The position numbers and the translations under genes are program-made. The notes beneath the pieces are model-generated. The model did not search any database, had not been told where the DNA came from, and was given only the letters and a program-made list of their open reading frames with translations. 64,000 bases of DNA, from contig JBAHZU010000130.1 in NCBI GenBank assembly GCA_037132875.1, positions 11,841 to 75,840 of the forward strand, read 5' to 3'. Numbering within the stretch: the first letter of the stretch is position 1; every line of letters starts with the position of its first letter. Origin of the DNA: Pontiella sp037132875. GTDB taxonomy: Bacteria; Verrucomicrobiota; Kiritimatiellia; Kiritimatiellales; Pontiellaceae. Of this stretch, positions 36,922 to 45,718 are shown piece by piece.

Positions 36922-38304
36922 CTAACCCTTGCAACCGCACGAACCGGATCCGCACTCGGCACCCGTTGCCGCATTGACTCCCGCGTTATGACGGGCCATG
37001 CCTTCAAGGTCCCGAAAAACGGAATACGGGAAGAAGCCAGTATTATGCCCATCGGACCAATCAACCATGACTGCATAATTCCCAATAAGCTCCAGTTTTT
37101 CCGCATGAATATTCATGGGAACCGCTGTTGGGTCGAGCAATGGCTTACGGGTCATTTCATCCACACAGAGCGCACAGCTACAAGCCCGGCGTAATGCCGC
37201 ATTGGAAACGGTTACCGTTTCACCATCCGGCCAAGATAGTGTGATGGTCTTTGCATCGTGTGAAACTTCCGGACGTTCCACCTTATCGAGCAGTTTTTTG
37301 CCCAGCGTACGGATGATGACATCCGTGGTCTCTTTGGCAATATCACTTTCAGCCAACGTATCCAACGAACCACTGAGATTCCCCGTGATGGGAAGTTCAG
37401 CAATCGTTTTGAGTCCGAAGCGTTCTTCCAATTCTTTCCCGCCAGACTTCCCAAAGATATAGTGCTTTTTGTCGCATCCGTCGCACATGAAATAGGCCAT
37501 ATTTTCAATTACGCCCAACACGGGCACATTCACCTTATCGAACATCATGATGCCCTTGCGCACATCTGTTAGCGAAAGTTCATGTGGCGTGGTGACAATG
37601 ACCGATGCATCAATCTGAACCGACTGAGAAATCGTTAGCTGAATGTCGCCGGTGCCCGGAGGCATATCAATGATCAGATAATCCAGTTCCCCCCAATCGA
37701 CATTGTGCAAAAGCTGTTGCATGTATTGCGAAACCATGGGGCCACGAATCACAGCAGGCCCATCGCCCATCAGGAAACCGAACGACATCAATTTAATGCC
37801 ATCCGCTTCATTCGGAACAAACAGCTTTTGATCGGCAGAAGCACTCACCCCCGCTTTATGTAAATTGAAGAGGGTTGGAATTGAAGGTCCGTAAATATCA
37901 GCATCCAATAGGCCCACCTTCGCCCCGCGGGAACCCAGAGTTTTGGCCAGCAATGCCGCAACCGTTGATTTACCCACGCCACCTTTGCAGGAACTCACCG
38001 CGAGGATATATTTCACATTCCGCAGACCACTATCTTCGGTCATGTTCTTTCGGTCACCCCGCTTACGGGCCGTCATCTTCACCAGCACTTTTTCAACGCC
38101 AGGGATATCGCCCACCAGGTCCAGGGCCTGCTTTTCGAAAACGGGGCTTAATGGACAAGCCGGAGTGGTCAACTCAACCGTAAAGGAAACGGTTCCGTCA
38201 TCAATAACCATATCCTGCACAAATCCAAGCGACACAATATCGCGGTTAAAATCAGGATCGATAATTTTGCTCAGCTCAGCGAGCACCTGTTCTTCAGTAA
38301 TCAT
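36922..38304 (-). CDS. Mrp/ApbC-type iron-sulfur carrier ATPase with N- and C-terminal extra domains
   Basis: A 460-residue cytosolic Fe-S carrier. Residues about 1-80 are a MIP18/DUF59 domain (DPDFNRDIVSLGFVQDM). Residues about 95-340 form the P-loop domain with deviant Walker A CKGGVGKST, IDMPPGTGD and the C-D-G-C cluster-binding motif. Residues about 355-445 match DUF971 (TLSWPDGETVTVSNAALRRACSC), and the tail is Cys-rich (CGSGSCGCKG). Three-domain Mrp proteins occur in several phyla. It is the last gene of the suf cluster, consistent with Fe-S delivery to apoproteins. Confidence 0.93.
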   Translation of the reverse strand: MITEEQVLAELSKIIDPDFNRDIVSLGFVQDMVIDDGTVSFTVELTTPACPLSPVFEKQALDLVGDIPGVEKVLVKMTARKRGDRKNMTEDSGLRNVKYILAVSSCKGGVGKSTVAALLAKTLGSRGAKVGLLDADIYGPSIPTLFNLHKAGVSASADQKLFVPNEADGIKLMSFGFLMGDGPAVIRGPMVSQYMQQLLHNVDWGELDYLIIDMPPGTGDIQLTISQSVQIDASVIVTTPHELSLTDVRKGIMMFDKVNVPVLGVIENMAYFMCDGCDKKHYIFGKSGGKELEERFGLKTIAELPITGNLSGSLDTLAESDIAKETTDVIIRTLGKKLLDKVERPEVSHDAKTITLSWPDGETVTVSNAALRRACSCALCVDEMTRKPLLDPTAVPMNIHAEKLELIGNYAVMVDWSDGHNTGFFPYSVFRDLEGMARHNAGVNAATGAECGSGSCGCKG

Positions 38305-38385
38305 ATAATTTCCTTGGATAATTGAATACCTAAAGGGCGAATCCCTGAACGATCATCATTCAGCAATCCATTAAACCATCAATCT

Positions 38386-38733
38386 TTAGATCAGTCCCAG
38401 TGCCAGGAGCGCAGCGGTCGACATATTTTCACGGCTCCAAGGGGGATCGAATACCAACTCAACATCGGCTCCAGAAACTTCGTCGGTCTCTGCGATCGCC
38501 TTCTGAATGCTTCCAGGAATGCGTTCCGCCTCCGGACAGTTCGGAGCCGTGAGCGTGATCCGCACATACACCTTATTGTCTTCATCCACATCCAGATTAT
38601 AGATCAAGCCGAGGTCATAGACATTCACGGGGATTTCCGGATCGAAAACCATCCGCAGCGAACGAATGACCTGCTTGTGCAGCTCAGGGTTGGTTTTTTC
38701 TAGGGGAAAGCGTTCTTTCTTTTTTCCAAACAT
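38386..38733 (-). CDS. sufT: SUF system protein SufT-like (MIP18/DUF59)
   Basis: A 115-residue DUF59 protein with the family motif DPEIPVNVYDLGLIYNL, APNCPEAERIP (the conserved Cys) and a C-terminal FDPPWSRENMS. SufT proteins help in Fe-S maturation under demand. It lies between sufU and mrp on the same strand. The start has an AAGGAT site. Confidence 0.88.
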   Translation of the reverse strand: MFGKKKERFPLEKTNPELHKQVIRSLRMVFDPEIPVNVYDLGLIYNLDVDEDNKVYVRITLTAPNCPEAERIPGSIQKAIAETDEVSGADVELVFDPPWSRENMSTAALLALGLI

Positions 38734-38798
38734 GGGATGTAATCCTTAATGCGTAATTCGTAAAAAGAACAGTCCTCTTACGAGTTACTGGTTACTTA

Positions 38799-39248
38799 TT
38801 ATTCAGTCGATACGTTGGCTTTCAGTTTTTTAAGGGCGGCATCAAAGGTGTGCCAAGCGAGGGTCGCACATTTCACACGAACCGGATAATCCTTCACGCC
38901 CGTCAACACTTTTAACTTTCCAAGTGGCACGTCTTCTGGAAATTCACTCTCTTCCGTGAGTGCATGATGAAAACTACTAAAGAGAGCCATGGCGTCTTCT
39001 TCTGATTTTCCCTTGATCGCCAAGGTCATCATCGATGCCGATGAGGTGCAGATGGCACAGCCAGTTCCATCAAAAGAAACATCTTCCACGATCCCATTCG
39101 TAATCTTCAGATATATATCGATCTGGTCGCCACACAACGGATTATTTCCGTGGGCAAACCCATCCGGCGCTTCCATTTTCCGAAAGTTACGCGGATTTTT
39201 ATTATGGTCAAGAATGACCTCCTGATAAAGCTCTCTTAAATTCTCCAT
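38799..39248 (-). CDS. sufU: SufU-type Fe-S scaffold/sulfur transfer protein
   Basis: About 149 residues. Starts MENLRELYQEVILDHNKNPRNF, the standard SufU N-terminus. The three ligand cysteines are visible in NPLCGDQ, GCAICTSSASMM and VKCATLAW. SufU moves sulfur from SufS, bound through zinc. An in-frame extension to 39548 is the antisense of sufS and is ignored; AGGAT precedes the ATG at 39248. Confidence 0.93.
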   Translation of the reverse strand: MENLRELYQEVILDHNKNPRNFRKMEAPDGFAHGNNPLCGDQIDIYLKITNGIVEDVSFDGTGCAICTSSASMMTLAIKGKSEEDAMALFSSFHHALTEESEFPEDVPLGKLKVLTGVKDYPVRVKCATLAWHTFDAALKKLKANVSTE

Positions 39249-39336
39249 ATCAATATCCTGTTTTATTCCCCATGAAACACCCTGAAAATTCGGACTAAAT
39301 TCCGATCGTGTAGTCAGTATATTCCGTGGCTCATAA

Positions 39337-40569
39337 TTACTGAAACATTTTAATCGTTTTCTTAATCGCCTCAGCCAGCACATCAATTTCCTGAAAGGTG
39401 TTATACATGGCAAAGGAAGCCCGAGCCGTTGCCGGCACATTGTAGCGCTCCATAACCGGCTGAGCACAATGATGCCCCGCTCGGATCGCAATGCCTTCGC
39501 CATCCAACATGGTCCCGATATCGTGTGGGTGAACCGCATCGAGCACAAACGAAATCAGACCCGCTTTTTGCTCGGCCTCGCCGATGATGCGGAGCCCATC
39601 GATTTCCTGCAACTTAGATGTGGCATAAACCAGCAGGCCATGTTCGTGGGCAGCAATGGCACCCAGGCCGATTGAATTCACATAATCAAGGGCGGCTCCC
39701 AGCCCGACCACTCCGGCAATATTCGGCGTGCCCGCTTCAAATTTATAGGGGAGCTGATTATAGGTGGTGCCCTCAAAGCTGACAGAAAGAATCATATCGC
39801 CACCGCCCTGATAAGGCGGCATTTCATTCAGCCATTTTTCTTTTCCATAAAGAATACCGACCCCCGTTGGCCCATAAATCTTATGTCCGGAAAAGACATA
39901 AAAATCGGCATCCAATGCTTGAACATCAACCGCCATATGCGGAATGGCCTGCGCGCCATCCACCAAGACAGGAATGCCGAAAGCATGCGCGGCATCAATA
40001 ATTTCCTTCACCGGATTCACGGTGCCGAGCGCATTGGAAACCTGCACCACAGAAACCAGCTTCGTTTTTTCAGACAACAGTGCCTGAAACTGATCCATCT
40101 CCAGTTCACCTCGGTCGGAAATCGGAATCACTTTCAGTTCGGCACCGGTCTGTTCACAAACCATCTGCCACGGAACAATATTGGAATGATGCTCCATATG
40201 CGTGATCAGAATTTCATCGCCCTTCTTCAAGCGTGGGCGGGCATAACTCTGAGCCACCAAATTGATAGACTCCGTGGTGCCGCTAGTGAAAACCACTTCG
40301 TGAACGCAGGCGGCCTTAATGAATCCGCGCACTTTCACTCGGGCATTATCGTATAGATTCGACGATTCCTGACTCAGCGTATGAACACCCCGGTGGACAT
40401 TGGAATAGCTTTGTTCATACAGATCCTTTACCGCATTAATAACCTGCGTTGGATGCTGCGAGGAAGCCCCATTATCCAAATATACGAGCGGCTTTCCGAA
40501 AACTTCTCTTCCAAGGATTGGAAAATCGTTACGGATCCCCTTGATGTTATACTGAGCGGAATTAATCAT
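39337..40569 (-). CDS. sufS: Cysteine desulfurase SufS
   Basis: A 410-residue PLP enzyme that releases sulfur from cysteine. The PLP lysine is in SGHKIYGPTG and the persulfide cysteine in RAGHHCAQP. Other marks are LDNGASSQHP, SNVHRGVHTLSQ and THMEHHSNIVPW. It overlaps sufD by 4 bp. A perfect 15-bp palindrome is embedded near the N-terminus, encoding F-P-I-L-G. Confidence 0.97.
   Translation of the reverse strand: MINSAQYNIKGIRNDFPILGREVFGKPLVYLDNGASSQHPTQVINAVKDLYEQSYSNVHRGVHTLSQESSNLYDNARVKVRGFIKAACVHEVVFTSGTTESINLVAQSYARPRLKKGDEILITHMEHHSNIVPWQMVCEQTGAELKVIPISDRGELEMDQFQALLSEKTKLVSVVQVSNALGTVNPVKEIIDAAHAFGIPVLVDGAQAIPHMAVDVQALDADFYVFSGHKIYGPTGVGILYGKEKWLNEMPPYQGGGDMILSVSFEGTTYNQLPYKFEAGTPNIAGVVGLGAALDYVNSIGLGAIAAHEHGLLVYATSKLQEIDGLRIIGEAEQKAGLISFVLDAVHPHDIGTMLDGEGIAIRAGHHCAQPVMERYNVPATARASFAMYNTFQEIDVLAEAIKKTIKMFQ
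40509..40523. repeat. 15-bp palindrome TTCCAA-GGA-TTGGAA
   Basis: Perfect copy inside sufS, read in the protein as F-P-I-L-G. Confidence 0.85.
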
Positions 40570-41756
40570 TTAGCAACCTGCTCCAACCAATCCTGAACCA
40601 GCCCTTCAATATACGCCTTCGCCGGTTTGCATTTCACTTCATCAAGCACTTCATTCGCGAAAGCAAATGTCAACATGGCATGCCCCTTCACCGGGTCAAT
40701 CCCTCGAGTTTGGAGATAGTAGAGCCCGGCTTCATCGAGCTGACCAATGGTTGCGCCGTGCGTACACTTCACATCGTCGGCATAAATTTCAAGCTGAGGA
40801 AGTGTGTGCACTTTTGCTCCCCGACTCAACAGCAGATTGCCATTCGACTGAATGGCATCGGTTTGCTGAGCATGGGGCTGCACGAGAATACGCCCACAAA
40901 AAACCGAGCGGGCTTTATCGTCCAGAATGCCTTTATATAGCTCATGGCTATTACACTTCGGCACCGCATGATCCATGAAGATATGGGTATCAAAATGCTG
41001 TTTACCTTTCAGCAGGTAAAGGCCATTACAAATGGCCTTGCCCTCTTCTCCGTTCAACTTGACGCGGATATCATTACGGCCCAACGCAGAGCCCAGCGTG
41101 ATGGCATGGTTGCTGAAGATCGCTTCTTTTCCCAAGCGCGCTTCCAACGTTTGGAAGTGATACGACGATTCGCTTTCGCGTTGGATCTTATAATGATCAA
41201 CAAAACCGCCATCGCCAATAAAGGCTTCGGTCACCACATTGGTCCAGTAGGTGGTTCCCGACTGGCCAATATATTCTTCAACAACCGTTACCGCCGCATC
41301 TTTGCCCGCGGAAATAAAGTTACGGATATGAAAGGCAGCCCCATCGACATCCGCCAAATAAATCAAATGAATCGGAGTCTCCATTTTTACGCCATCGCTC
41401 ACTTCAATAAACGCTCCATCGGCAAAGAAAGCGGTATTAGACGAAACGAATGCACTTTGAGTGTCGGCCAGCGTTCCAATTCGAGCATCCACCAGATCTA
41501 GAATTGAACCGATGCAAACGCCCTGCGGTAGCGCGCTGAAATTTGATTTTTCGCGGGACAGTTTTCCATTTTCGAAAACCACGGTAACTTTATCCAAGGA
41601 TTGGAACGCCAGCTCGGACGAGGTCCAATCATTGGAAAACTCAGTGGTCGCCACTCGGGAAACATCCGTGAAACGCCAGAGTTCTTCCTTGGTGGTTGGG
41701 AAACCACCTTCCTTAAAACTGGTGGCGGCTTTTTGACGTAGTTCTTTCAGGTCCAT
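40566..41756 (-). CDS. sufD: Fe-S cluster assembly protein SufD
   Basis: A 396-residue partner of SufB in the SufBCD scaffold. It has the beta-helix core and the C-terminal family block DDVKCTHGATIGQLDEAGLYYLQTRGI. The N-terminus (FPTTKEELWRFTDV) is also typical. It overlaps sufS by 4 bp and starts 2 bp after sufC ends, so sufCDS are tightly coupled. It carries three copies of the palindrome (one perfect at 41142, two with one mismatch at 41592 and 41623). Confidence 0.95.
   Translation of the reverse strand: MDLKELRQKAATSFKEGGFPTTKEELWRFTDVSRVATTEFSNDWTSSELAFQSLDKVTVVFENGKLSREKSNFSALPQGVCIGSILDLVDARIGTLADTQSAFVSSNTAFFADGAFIEVSDGVKMETPIHLIYLADVDGAAFHIRNFISAGKDAAVTVVEEYIGQSGTTYWTNVVTEAFIGDGGFVDHYKIQRESESSYHFQTLEARLGKEAIFSNHAITLGSALGRNDIRVKLNGEEGKAICNGLYLLKGKQHFDTHIFMDHAVPKCNSHELYKGILDDKARSVFCGRILVQPHAQQTDAIQSNGNLLLSRGAKVHTLPQLEIYADDVKCTHGATIGQLDEAGLYYLQTRGIDPVKGHAMLTFAFANEVLDEVKCKPAKAYIEGLVQDWLEQVAK
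41142..41156. repeat. 15-bp palindrome TTCCAA-CGT-TTGGAA
   Basis: Perfect copy inside sufD, read in the protein as F-Q-T-L-E. Confidence 0.85.
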
Positions 41757-41758
41757 AG

Positions 41759-42517
41759 TTATGCATCCTTTTCGTCAACCCACGAGGCATAGCCGTCGTT
41801 TTCCAGTTCCAATGCCAATTCCTTACCACCCGACTTAACAATCTTCCCGTCCACCAACACGTGAACATAATCCGGCACAATGTACTCGAGCAAACGTTGA
41901 TAATGCGTAATCAGCAAGAAACCACGCTCCTTGGAGCGCAAGGCATTCACGCCATCAGAAACGATGCGAAGCGCATCGATATCCAACCCCGAGTCGGTTT
42001 CATCAAGAATGCACAGCTTGGGCTCCAGCATGGCCATTTGGAAAATTTCGTTTCGCTTCTTTTCTCCACCGGAGAACCCGGAGTTCACGGCCCGCTCCAA
42101 CAAATCGTCGCGAATTTTTACGATTTTCTTTTTATCGTCCACCAGATCCAGAAAATCCATGGCATCCAACGGCTCTTTCCCCTGATATTTACGCACCGCA
42201 TTCACGGCGGCTTTCAGGAAATACATATTGCTGATGCCCGCAATCTCCACCGGATACTGGAACGCCAAAAATAGGCCCGCACAGGCCCGTTCATGCGCCG
42301 CAAGATCGTCGATCTCCACGCCATCGAACATCACCTTTCCCGAGGTTTTGGTATAGGTATCGTTGCCTGCCAGCACGTTTGAGAGCGTGCTTTTTCCCGA
42401 CCCATTCGGACCCATAATGGCATGAACCTCGCCGGGATTGATCGTTAAATTAATCCCTTTAAGGATCGGTTTATCCGCCACACTGGCGTGCAGGTCTTTG
42501 ATTTCTAGTAGTGCCAT
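41759..42517 (-). CDS. sufC: Fe-S assembly ATPase SufC
   Basis: ABC-type ATPase of the SufBCD complex, 252 residues. Walker A GPNGSGKST, signature FSGGEKKRNE, and the SufC-specific DETDSGLDIDALR Walker B region are present. The ATG at 42517 has GGAG seven bases upstream; an in-frame GTG at 42529 lies on the ribosome site itself and is unlikely. Confidence 0.96.
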   Translation of the reverse strand: MALLEIKDLHASVADKPILKGINLTINPGEVHAIMGPNGSGKSTLSNVLAGNDTYTKTSGKVMFDGVEIDDLAAHERACAGLFLAFQYPVEIAGISNMYFLKAAVNAVRKYQGKEPLDAMDFLDLVDDKKKIVKIRDDLLERAVNSGFSGGEKKRNEIFQMAMLEPKLCILDETDSGLDIDALRIVSDGVNALRSKERGFLLITHYQRLLEYIVPDYVHVLVDGKIVKSGGKELALELENDGYASWVDEKDA

Positions 42518-42619
42518 TTTTTTCTCCACTTACTTCGACAAAATAATTGCGGACAAAATGATTCTGGAAGGTGCTTCTATTCGGAATCGAAAAATTCCAA
42601 AATCATTTTGCAATCAACT

Positions 42620-44080
42620 CTATCCAACAGAACCTTCCAGACTAATACCCAACAACTTCTGCGCTTCCACCGCAAACTCCATCGGCAGTTCGCGGAATAC
42701 TTCTTTACAGAATCCATTCACAATTAAGTTCACGGCTTCTTCAGTATCCAGACCGCGCTGATTACAATAGAAAATCTGATCTTCACCAATCTTGGTGGTC
42801 GTTGCTTCGTGTTCAACCTGAGCCGTCGGGTTGTTGACATCGATATATGGGAACGTATGGGCTCCACATTGGTCGCCAATCAGCATGGAATCGCACTGTG
42901 AAAAGTTACGTGCATTTTCAGCCGTTTCAACCACCTTGACCATACCACGATAGCTATTTTGCGCCTTCCCGGCCGAAATACCTTTGGAAATGATCGTGCT
43001 TGATGTGTTTTTGCCAATATGGATCATCTTTGTTCCGGTATCCGCTTGCTGCATATTGTTGGTAACGGCCACGGAATAGAATTCTCCCACCGAGTTATCG
43101 CCCTTCAAAATACAGCTCGGATATTTCCAGGTGATCGCCGAACCGGTTTCCACCTGCGTCCATGAAATTTTGGAATTATCGCCGCGGCAATGGCCTCGTT
43201 TGGTTACGAAATTATAAATACCGCCCTTGCCATTCTTGTCCCCAGGATACCAGTTCTGAACCGTGGAATATTTAATTTGTGCATTTTCGTGTGCCACCAG
43301 CTCAACCACGGCGGCGTGTAGCTGATTTTCATCGCGCTGCGGGGCCGTACACCCTTCAAGATAGCTAACTTTTGAATCATCGTCCGCAATCAACAGCGTT
43401 CGTTCGAACTGCCCCGTATTCGCCGCGTTGATGCGGAAATAGGTGGAAAGTTCCATCGGGCACTTCACGCCCTTCGGAATGTAGCAGAACGAACCATCCG
43501 AAAAGACGGCCGAGTTCAGCGTGGCATAATAGTTGTCTTTATAGGGGACAACGGTTCCTAAATATTTTTTGACCAATTCCGGATGATCCTTCACCGCATC
43601 GGAAAAAGAACCGAAAATGATCCCCATCTCTTCTAGATTCTTCTTAAAGGTCGTGGCCACAGAAACGGAATCAAATACCGCATCAACCGCAACGGTGGGC
43701 ACACCGGCAAGGACGGCTTGCTCACCTAAAGGAATCCCCAATTTTTTATACGTTTCGAGTAATTCAGGATCAATATCGTCCAAACTTTGGGGGGCATCAA
43801 TTTTTTGTTTAGGCGCAGAATAGTAGCTGAGGGCCTGATAATCGATCGGAGGAAAGGTTACGTTAGCCCAAGTTGGCTCTTCAAGGGTGAGCCAATGCCG
43901 ATAGGCCTTCAGTCGAAATTCTAACAGCCATTCCGGTTCGTTCTTACGCTTCGAGATTTCGCACACAATCTCTTCGCTCAAGCCGGGCGGTAGACTCTCC
44001 GACTCAATGTCAGTGACAAATCCGTACTTGTACTCTTTGTCGGTCAGCTCATCAAATGATTCTTCGTCTTTAATTTTCAT
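42620..44080 (-). CDS. sufB: Fe-S cluster assembly protein SufB
   Basis: A 486-residue scaffold that builds the cluster with SufC and SufD. It has YKYGFVTDIESESLPPGLSEE near the N-terminus, FGSFSDAVKDHPELVKKYLG, YLEGCTAPQRDENQLHAAVVEL and CDSMLIGDQCGAHTFPYIDV, the last with a conserved Cys. It is the first structural gene after the Rrf2 regulator, 20 bp downstream. Confidence 0.97.
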   Translation of the reverse strand: MKIKDEESFDELTDKEYKYGFVTDIESESLPPGLSEEIVCEISKRKNEPEWLLEFRLKAYRHWLTLEEPTWANVTFPPIDYQALSYYSAPKQKIDAPQSLDDIDPELLETYKKLGIPLGEQAVLAGVPTVAVDAVFDSVSVATTFKKNLEEMGIIFGSFSDAVKDHPELVKKYLGTVVPYKDNYYATLNSAVFSDGSFCYIPKGVKCPMELSTYFRINAANTGQFERTLLIADDDSKVSYLEGCTAPQRDENQLHAAVVELVAHENAQIKYSTVQNWYPGDKNGKGGIYNFVTKRGHCRGDNSKISWTQVETGSAITWKYPSCILKGDNSVGEFYSVAVTNNMQQADTGTKMIHIGKNTSSTIISKGISAGKAQNSYRGMVKVVETAENARNFSQCDSMLIGDQCGAHTFPYIDVNNPTAQVEHEATTTKIGEDQIFYCNQRGLDTEEAVNLIVNGFCKEVFRELPMEFAVEAQKLLGISLEGSVG

Positions 44081-44100
44081 ATCAGCCTTTTAATACTAGT

Positions 44101-44529
44101 TTAACAATCAGGAGTGTGAGGCTTTAATATCTCGTCGACGTTCGACATATCGGCCAACGTGAGCCCTCGCAGGGCTCCAATCACAGTCATGTTCACTTGC
44201 TGCCAACTTGGGCTAATCATGCAATTGCGCTCACAGCCCTCCGCGCGGGAACAATCCGTGATGGCCACTGGGCCCTCAACCGCTTCAATAATTTCAACCG
44301 CGGTTATTTCTTCGGCAGGTTTTGCTAATGAATACCCGCCTTTACTCCCCTGATGTGATTTAAGAATTCCACCTTGCGTTAAAATCTTGAGCACTTTACT
44401 CACGGTGGGTAGTGGAATCCCAATGGTCGCCGACAAATCTTTCGCATTATGAAGCAGCTCCCTATCCTGAATGGCCATGTGGGCCAACAGAATAAATCCA
44501 TAGTCCGTAATTTTAGTGATCCGTAACAT
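44101..44529 (-). CDS. Rrf2-family Fe-S-responsive regulator of the suf operon
   Basis: A 142-residue winged-HTH regulator. The HTH near 28-60 (NAKDLSATIGIPLPTVSKVLKIL) is followed by the wing SHQGSKGGYSLAKP. Three cysteines at 93, 99 and 103 (DCSRAEGCERNC) match the cluster-binding pattern of IscR/SufR-like members. Placement directly before sufB strongly suggests it represses suf when Fe-S clusters are plentiful. A palindromic site at 44550-44566 just upstream is a candidate operator. Confidence 0.92.
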   Translation of the reverse strand: MLRITKITDYGFILLAHMAIQDRELLHNAKDLSATIGIPLPTVSKVLKILTQGGILKSHQGSKGGYSLAKPAEEITAVEIIEAVEGPVAITDCSRAEGCERNCMISPSWQQVNMTVIGALRGLTLADMSNVDEILKPHTPDC

Positions 44530-44656
44530 TCTTAACCGCCCTTAAAAGGAAGACCGTTTTGGTCTTAATTGAAGAACAAGGTAGCAGAAGGCCAATGGCG
44601 AGCAAGCCTTTATTAACAAAAGTGGTACTATTTAGATCCGATTTAAATGAATGCAC
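44513..44656 (-). CDS. Candidate 47-residue leader ORF between mazG and rrf2
   Basis: A GTG-started frame with a very strong AAGGAGG site, 15 bp after the mazG stop and overlapping the rrf2 start. The peptide (VHSFKSDLN..., with a hydrophobic GLLAIGLLLP stretch) matches nothing I know. It could be a leader peptide or just chance. The operator candidate for Rrf2 lies inside it. Confidence 0.25.
   Translation of the reverse strand: MHSFKSDLNSTTFVNKGLLAIGLLLPCSSIKTKTVFLLRAVKNVTDH
44550..44566. promoter_or_regulatory. Candidate Rrf2 operator in front of suf
   Basis: Perfect inverted repeat AAGACC-GTTTT-GGTCTT, 21 bp before the rrf2 start codon. The position fits autoregulation by the Rrf2 protein. 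The sequence does not match IscR or SufR sites that I know, so binding is inference. Confidence 0.4.
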
Positions 44657-44671
44657 AAATCCTCCTTATAA

Positions 44672-45466
44672 TTAGAGGTTATTCGCCTTCGCCTGATCCC
44701 AAAATAAATCTAGTTCCGTCAGCGAGAATTCCTTGAATGCTTTCCCCGAGGCATGAACCTGAGCTTCCACATATTGGAAGCGCGCAATGAATTTTTTAAT
44801 GTTCTGATTCAGAAGCTCTTCGGGATTATGCCCCAGATATCGGCTGACATTGACGACCGAAAAAAGAAGATCGCCCAGTTCATCGCGGATGTCGGCCTCA
44901 TGCTCACGCTGGATTGCATCTTTCACTTCATCAATTTCCTCATGAAGCTTGGCAAACACATCATCGATGTGGTCCCAATCAAATCCCGCTCGGGCCGCGC
45001 GTTTTTGAACCTGATGTGCTTTCTGCAGGGCAGGAAGATGCCGGGGAATCCCTGCCACAATCGATTTCGGAGCCTCGCCTTCGCCCTGCTTCTCCGTTTT
45101 TTTAATGGCATCCCAGTTTTGCAGCACTTCATCGGCATCCGCCACGTTAACTTCGCCGAACACATGAGGATGCCGCCGAATCAGCTTATCGGTAATACCG
45201 TCTGCAACGCGATCAAATGCAAATTCGCCCGCCTCGTCCGAAATCTGCGAATGAAAAACCACCTGTAGCAATAAATCCCCCAATTCCTCTTCCAGCTCCG
45301 AGGGTTCACCGCTCTCGATGGCATCGATCACTTCATACGCCTCTTCAATCAGGTCGGATTTCAACGACTCATGCGTCTGCTTAATATCCCACGGACATCC
45401 CTCCGGCGCTCGTAGCGTCCGCATCACCTCCAACAACCGTTCCATCGACTCGCCTGCTTTTGACAT
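44672..45466 (-). CDS. mazG: Nucleoside triphosphate pyrophosphohydrolase
   Basis: A 264-residue house-cleaning enzyme that hydrolyses NTPs to NMPs. Two MazG helical repeats are visible: residues about 8-110 (APEGCPWDIKQTHESLKSDLIEEAYEVIDAI, EELGDLLLQVVFH) and about 150-245 (LHEEIDEVKDAI, DELGDLLFSVVNVSRY). The E-E-x-x-E/E-x-x-D metal sites are intact in both. GGAG precedes the ATG. Confidence 0.95.
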   Translation of the reverse strand: MSKAGESMERLLEVMRTLRAPEGCPWDIKQTHESLKSDLIEEAYEVIDAIESGEPSELEEELGDLLLQVVFHSQISDEAGEFAFDRVADGITDKLIRRHPHVFGEVNVADADEVLQNWDAIKKTEKQGEGEAPKSIVAGIPRHLPALQKAHQVQKRAARAGFDWDHIDDVFAKLHEEIDEVKDAIQREHEADIRDELGDLLFSVVNVSRYLGHNPEELLNQNIKKFIARFQYVEAQVHASGKAFKEFSLTELDLFWDQAKANNL

Positions 45467-45556
45467 CTTTTATCTCCAATGTTTAAATTTAATTTTCTTT
45501 TTCACAGGATCTTATACCCCATCGTCCATTCGTCAAAACTCATCGTAAGGTCGGGT

Positions 45557-45588
45557 GCATCATGCGGGATTATCATCCCCCCTGATGC
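45557..45588 (-). promoter_or_regulatory. Imperfect hairpin upstream of mazG
   Basis: GCATCA, 3-nt internal loop, GGGAT, TATC loop, ATCCC, 3-nt, TGATGC. It lies about 90 bp before the mazG start and could be a leader structure. No known RNA family is recognised. Confidence 0.3.
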
Positions 45589-45645
45589 GACCCAGATCAG
45601 CCCATGAATCCTCCCCGCAGGGCAAGATAATCACTCCCGTTAAAC

Positions 45646-45679
45646 AAAAAAAAACGCCGACTCCATGGAGTCGGCGTTT
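45646..45679 (-). terminator. Strong terminator after the HAD-like gene
   Basis: A 28-bp perfect palindrome (AAACGCCGACTCCA and its complement), followed on the minus strand by nine Ts. It ends the HAD-like transcript. Confidence 0.93.
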
Positions 45680-45718
45680 GGGCTCACCGCACGATGCGTG
45701 CGATAGATCCAGTGTCTC

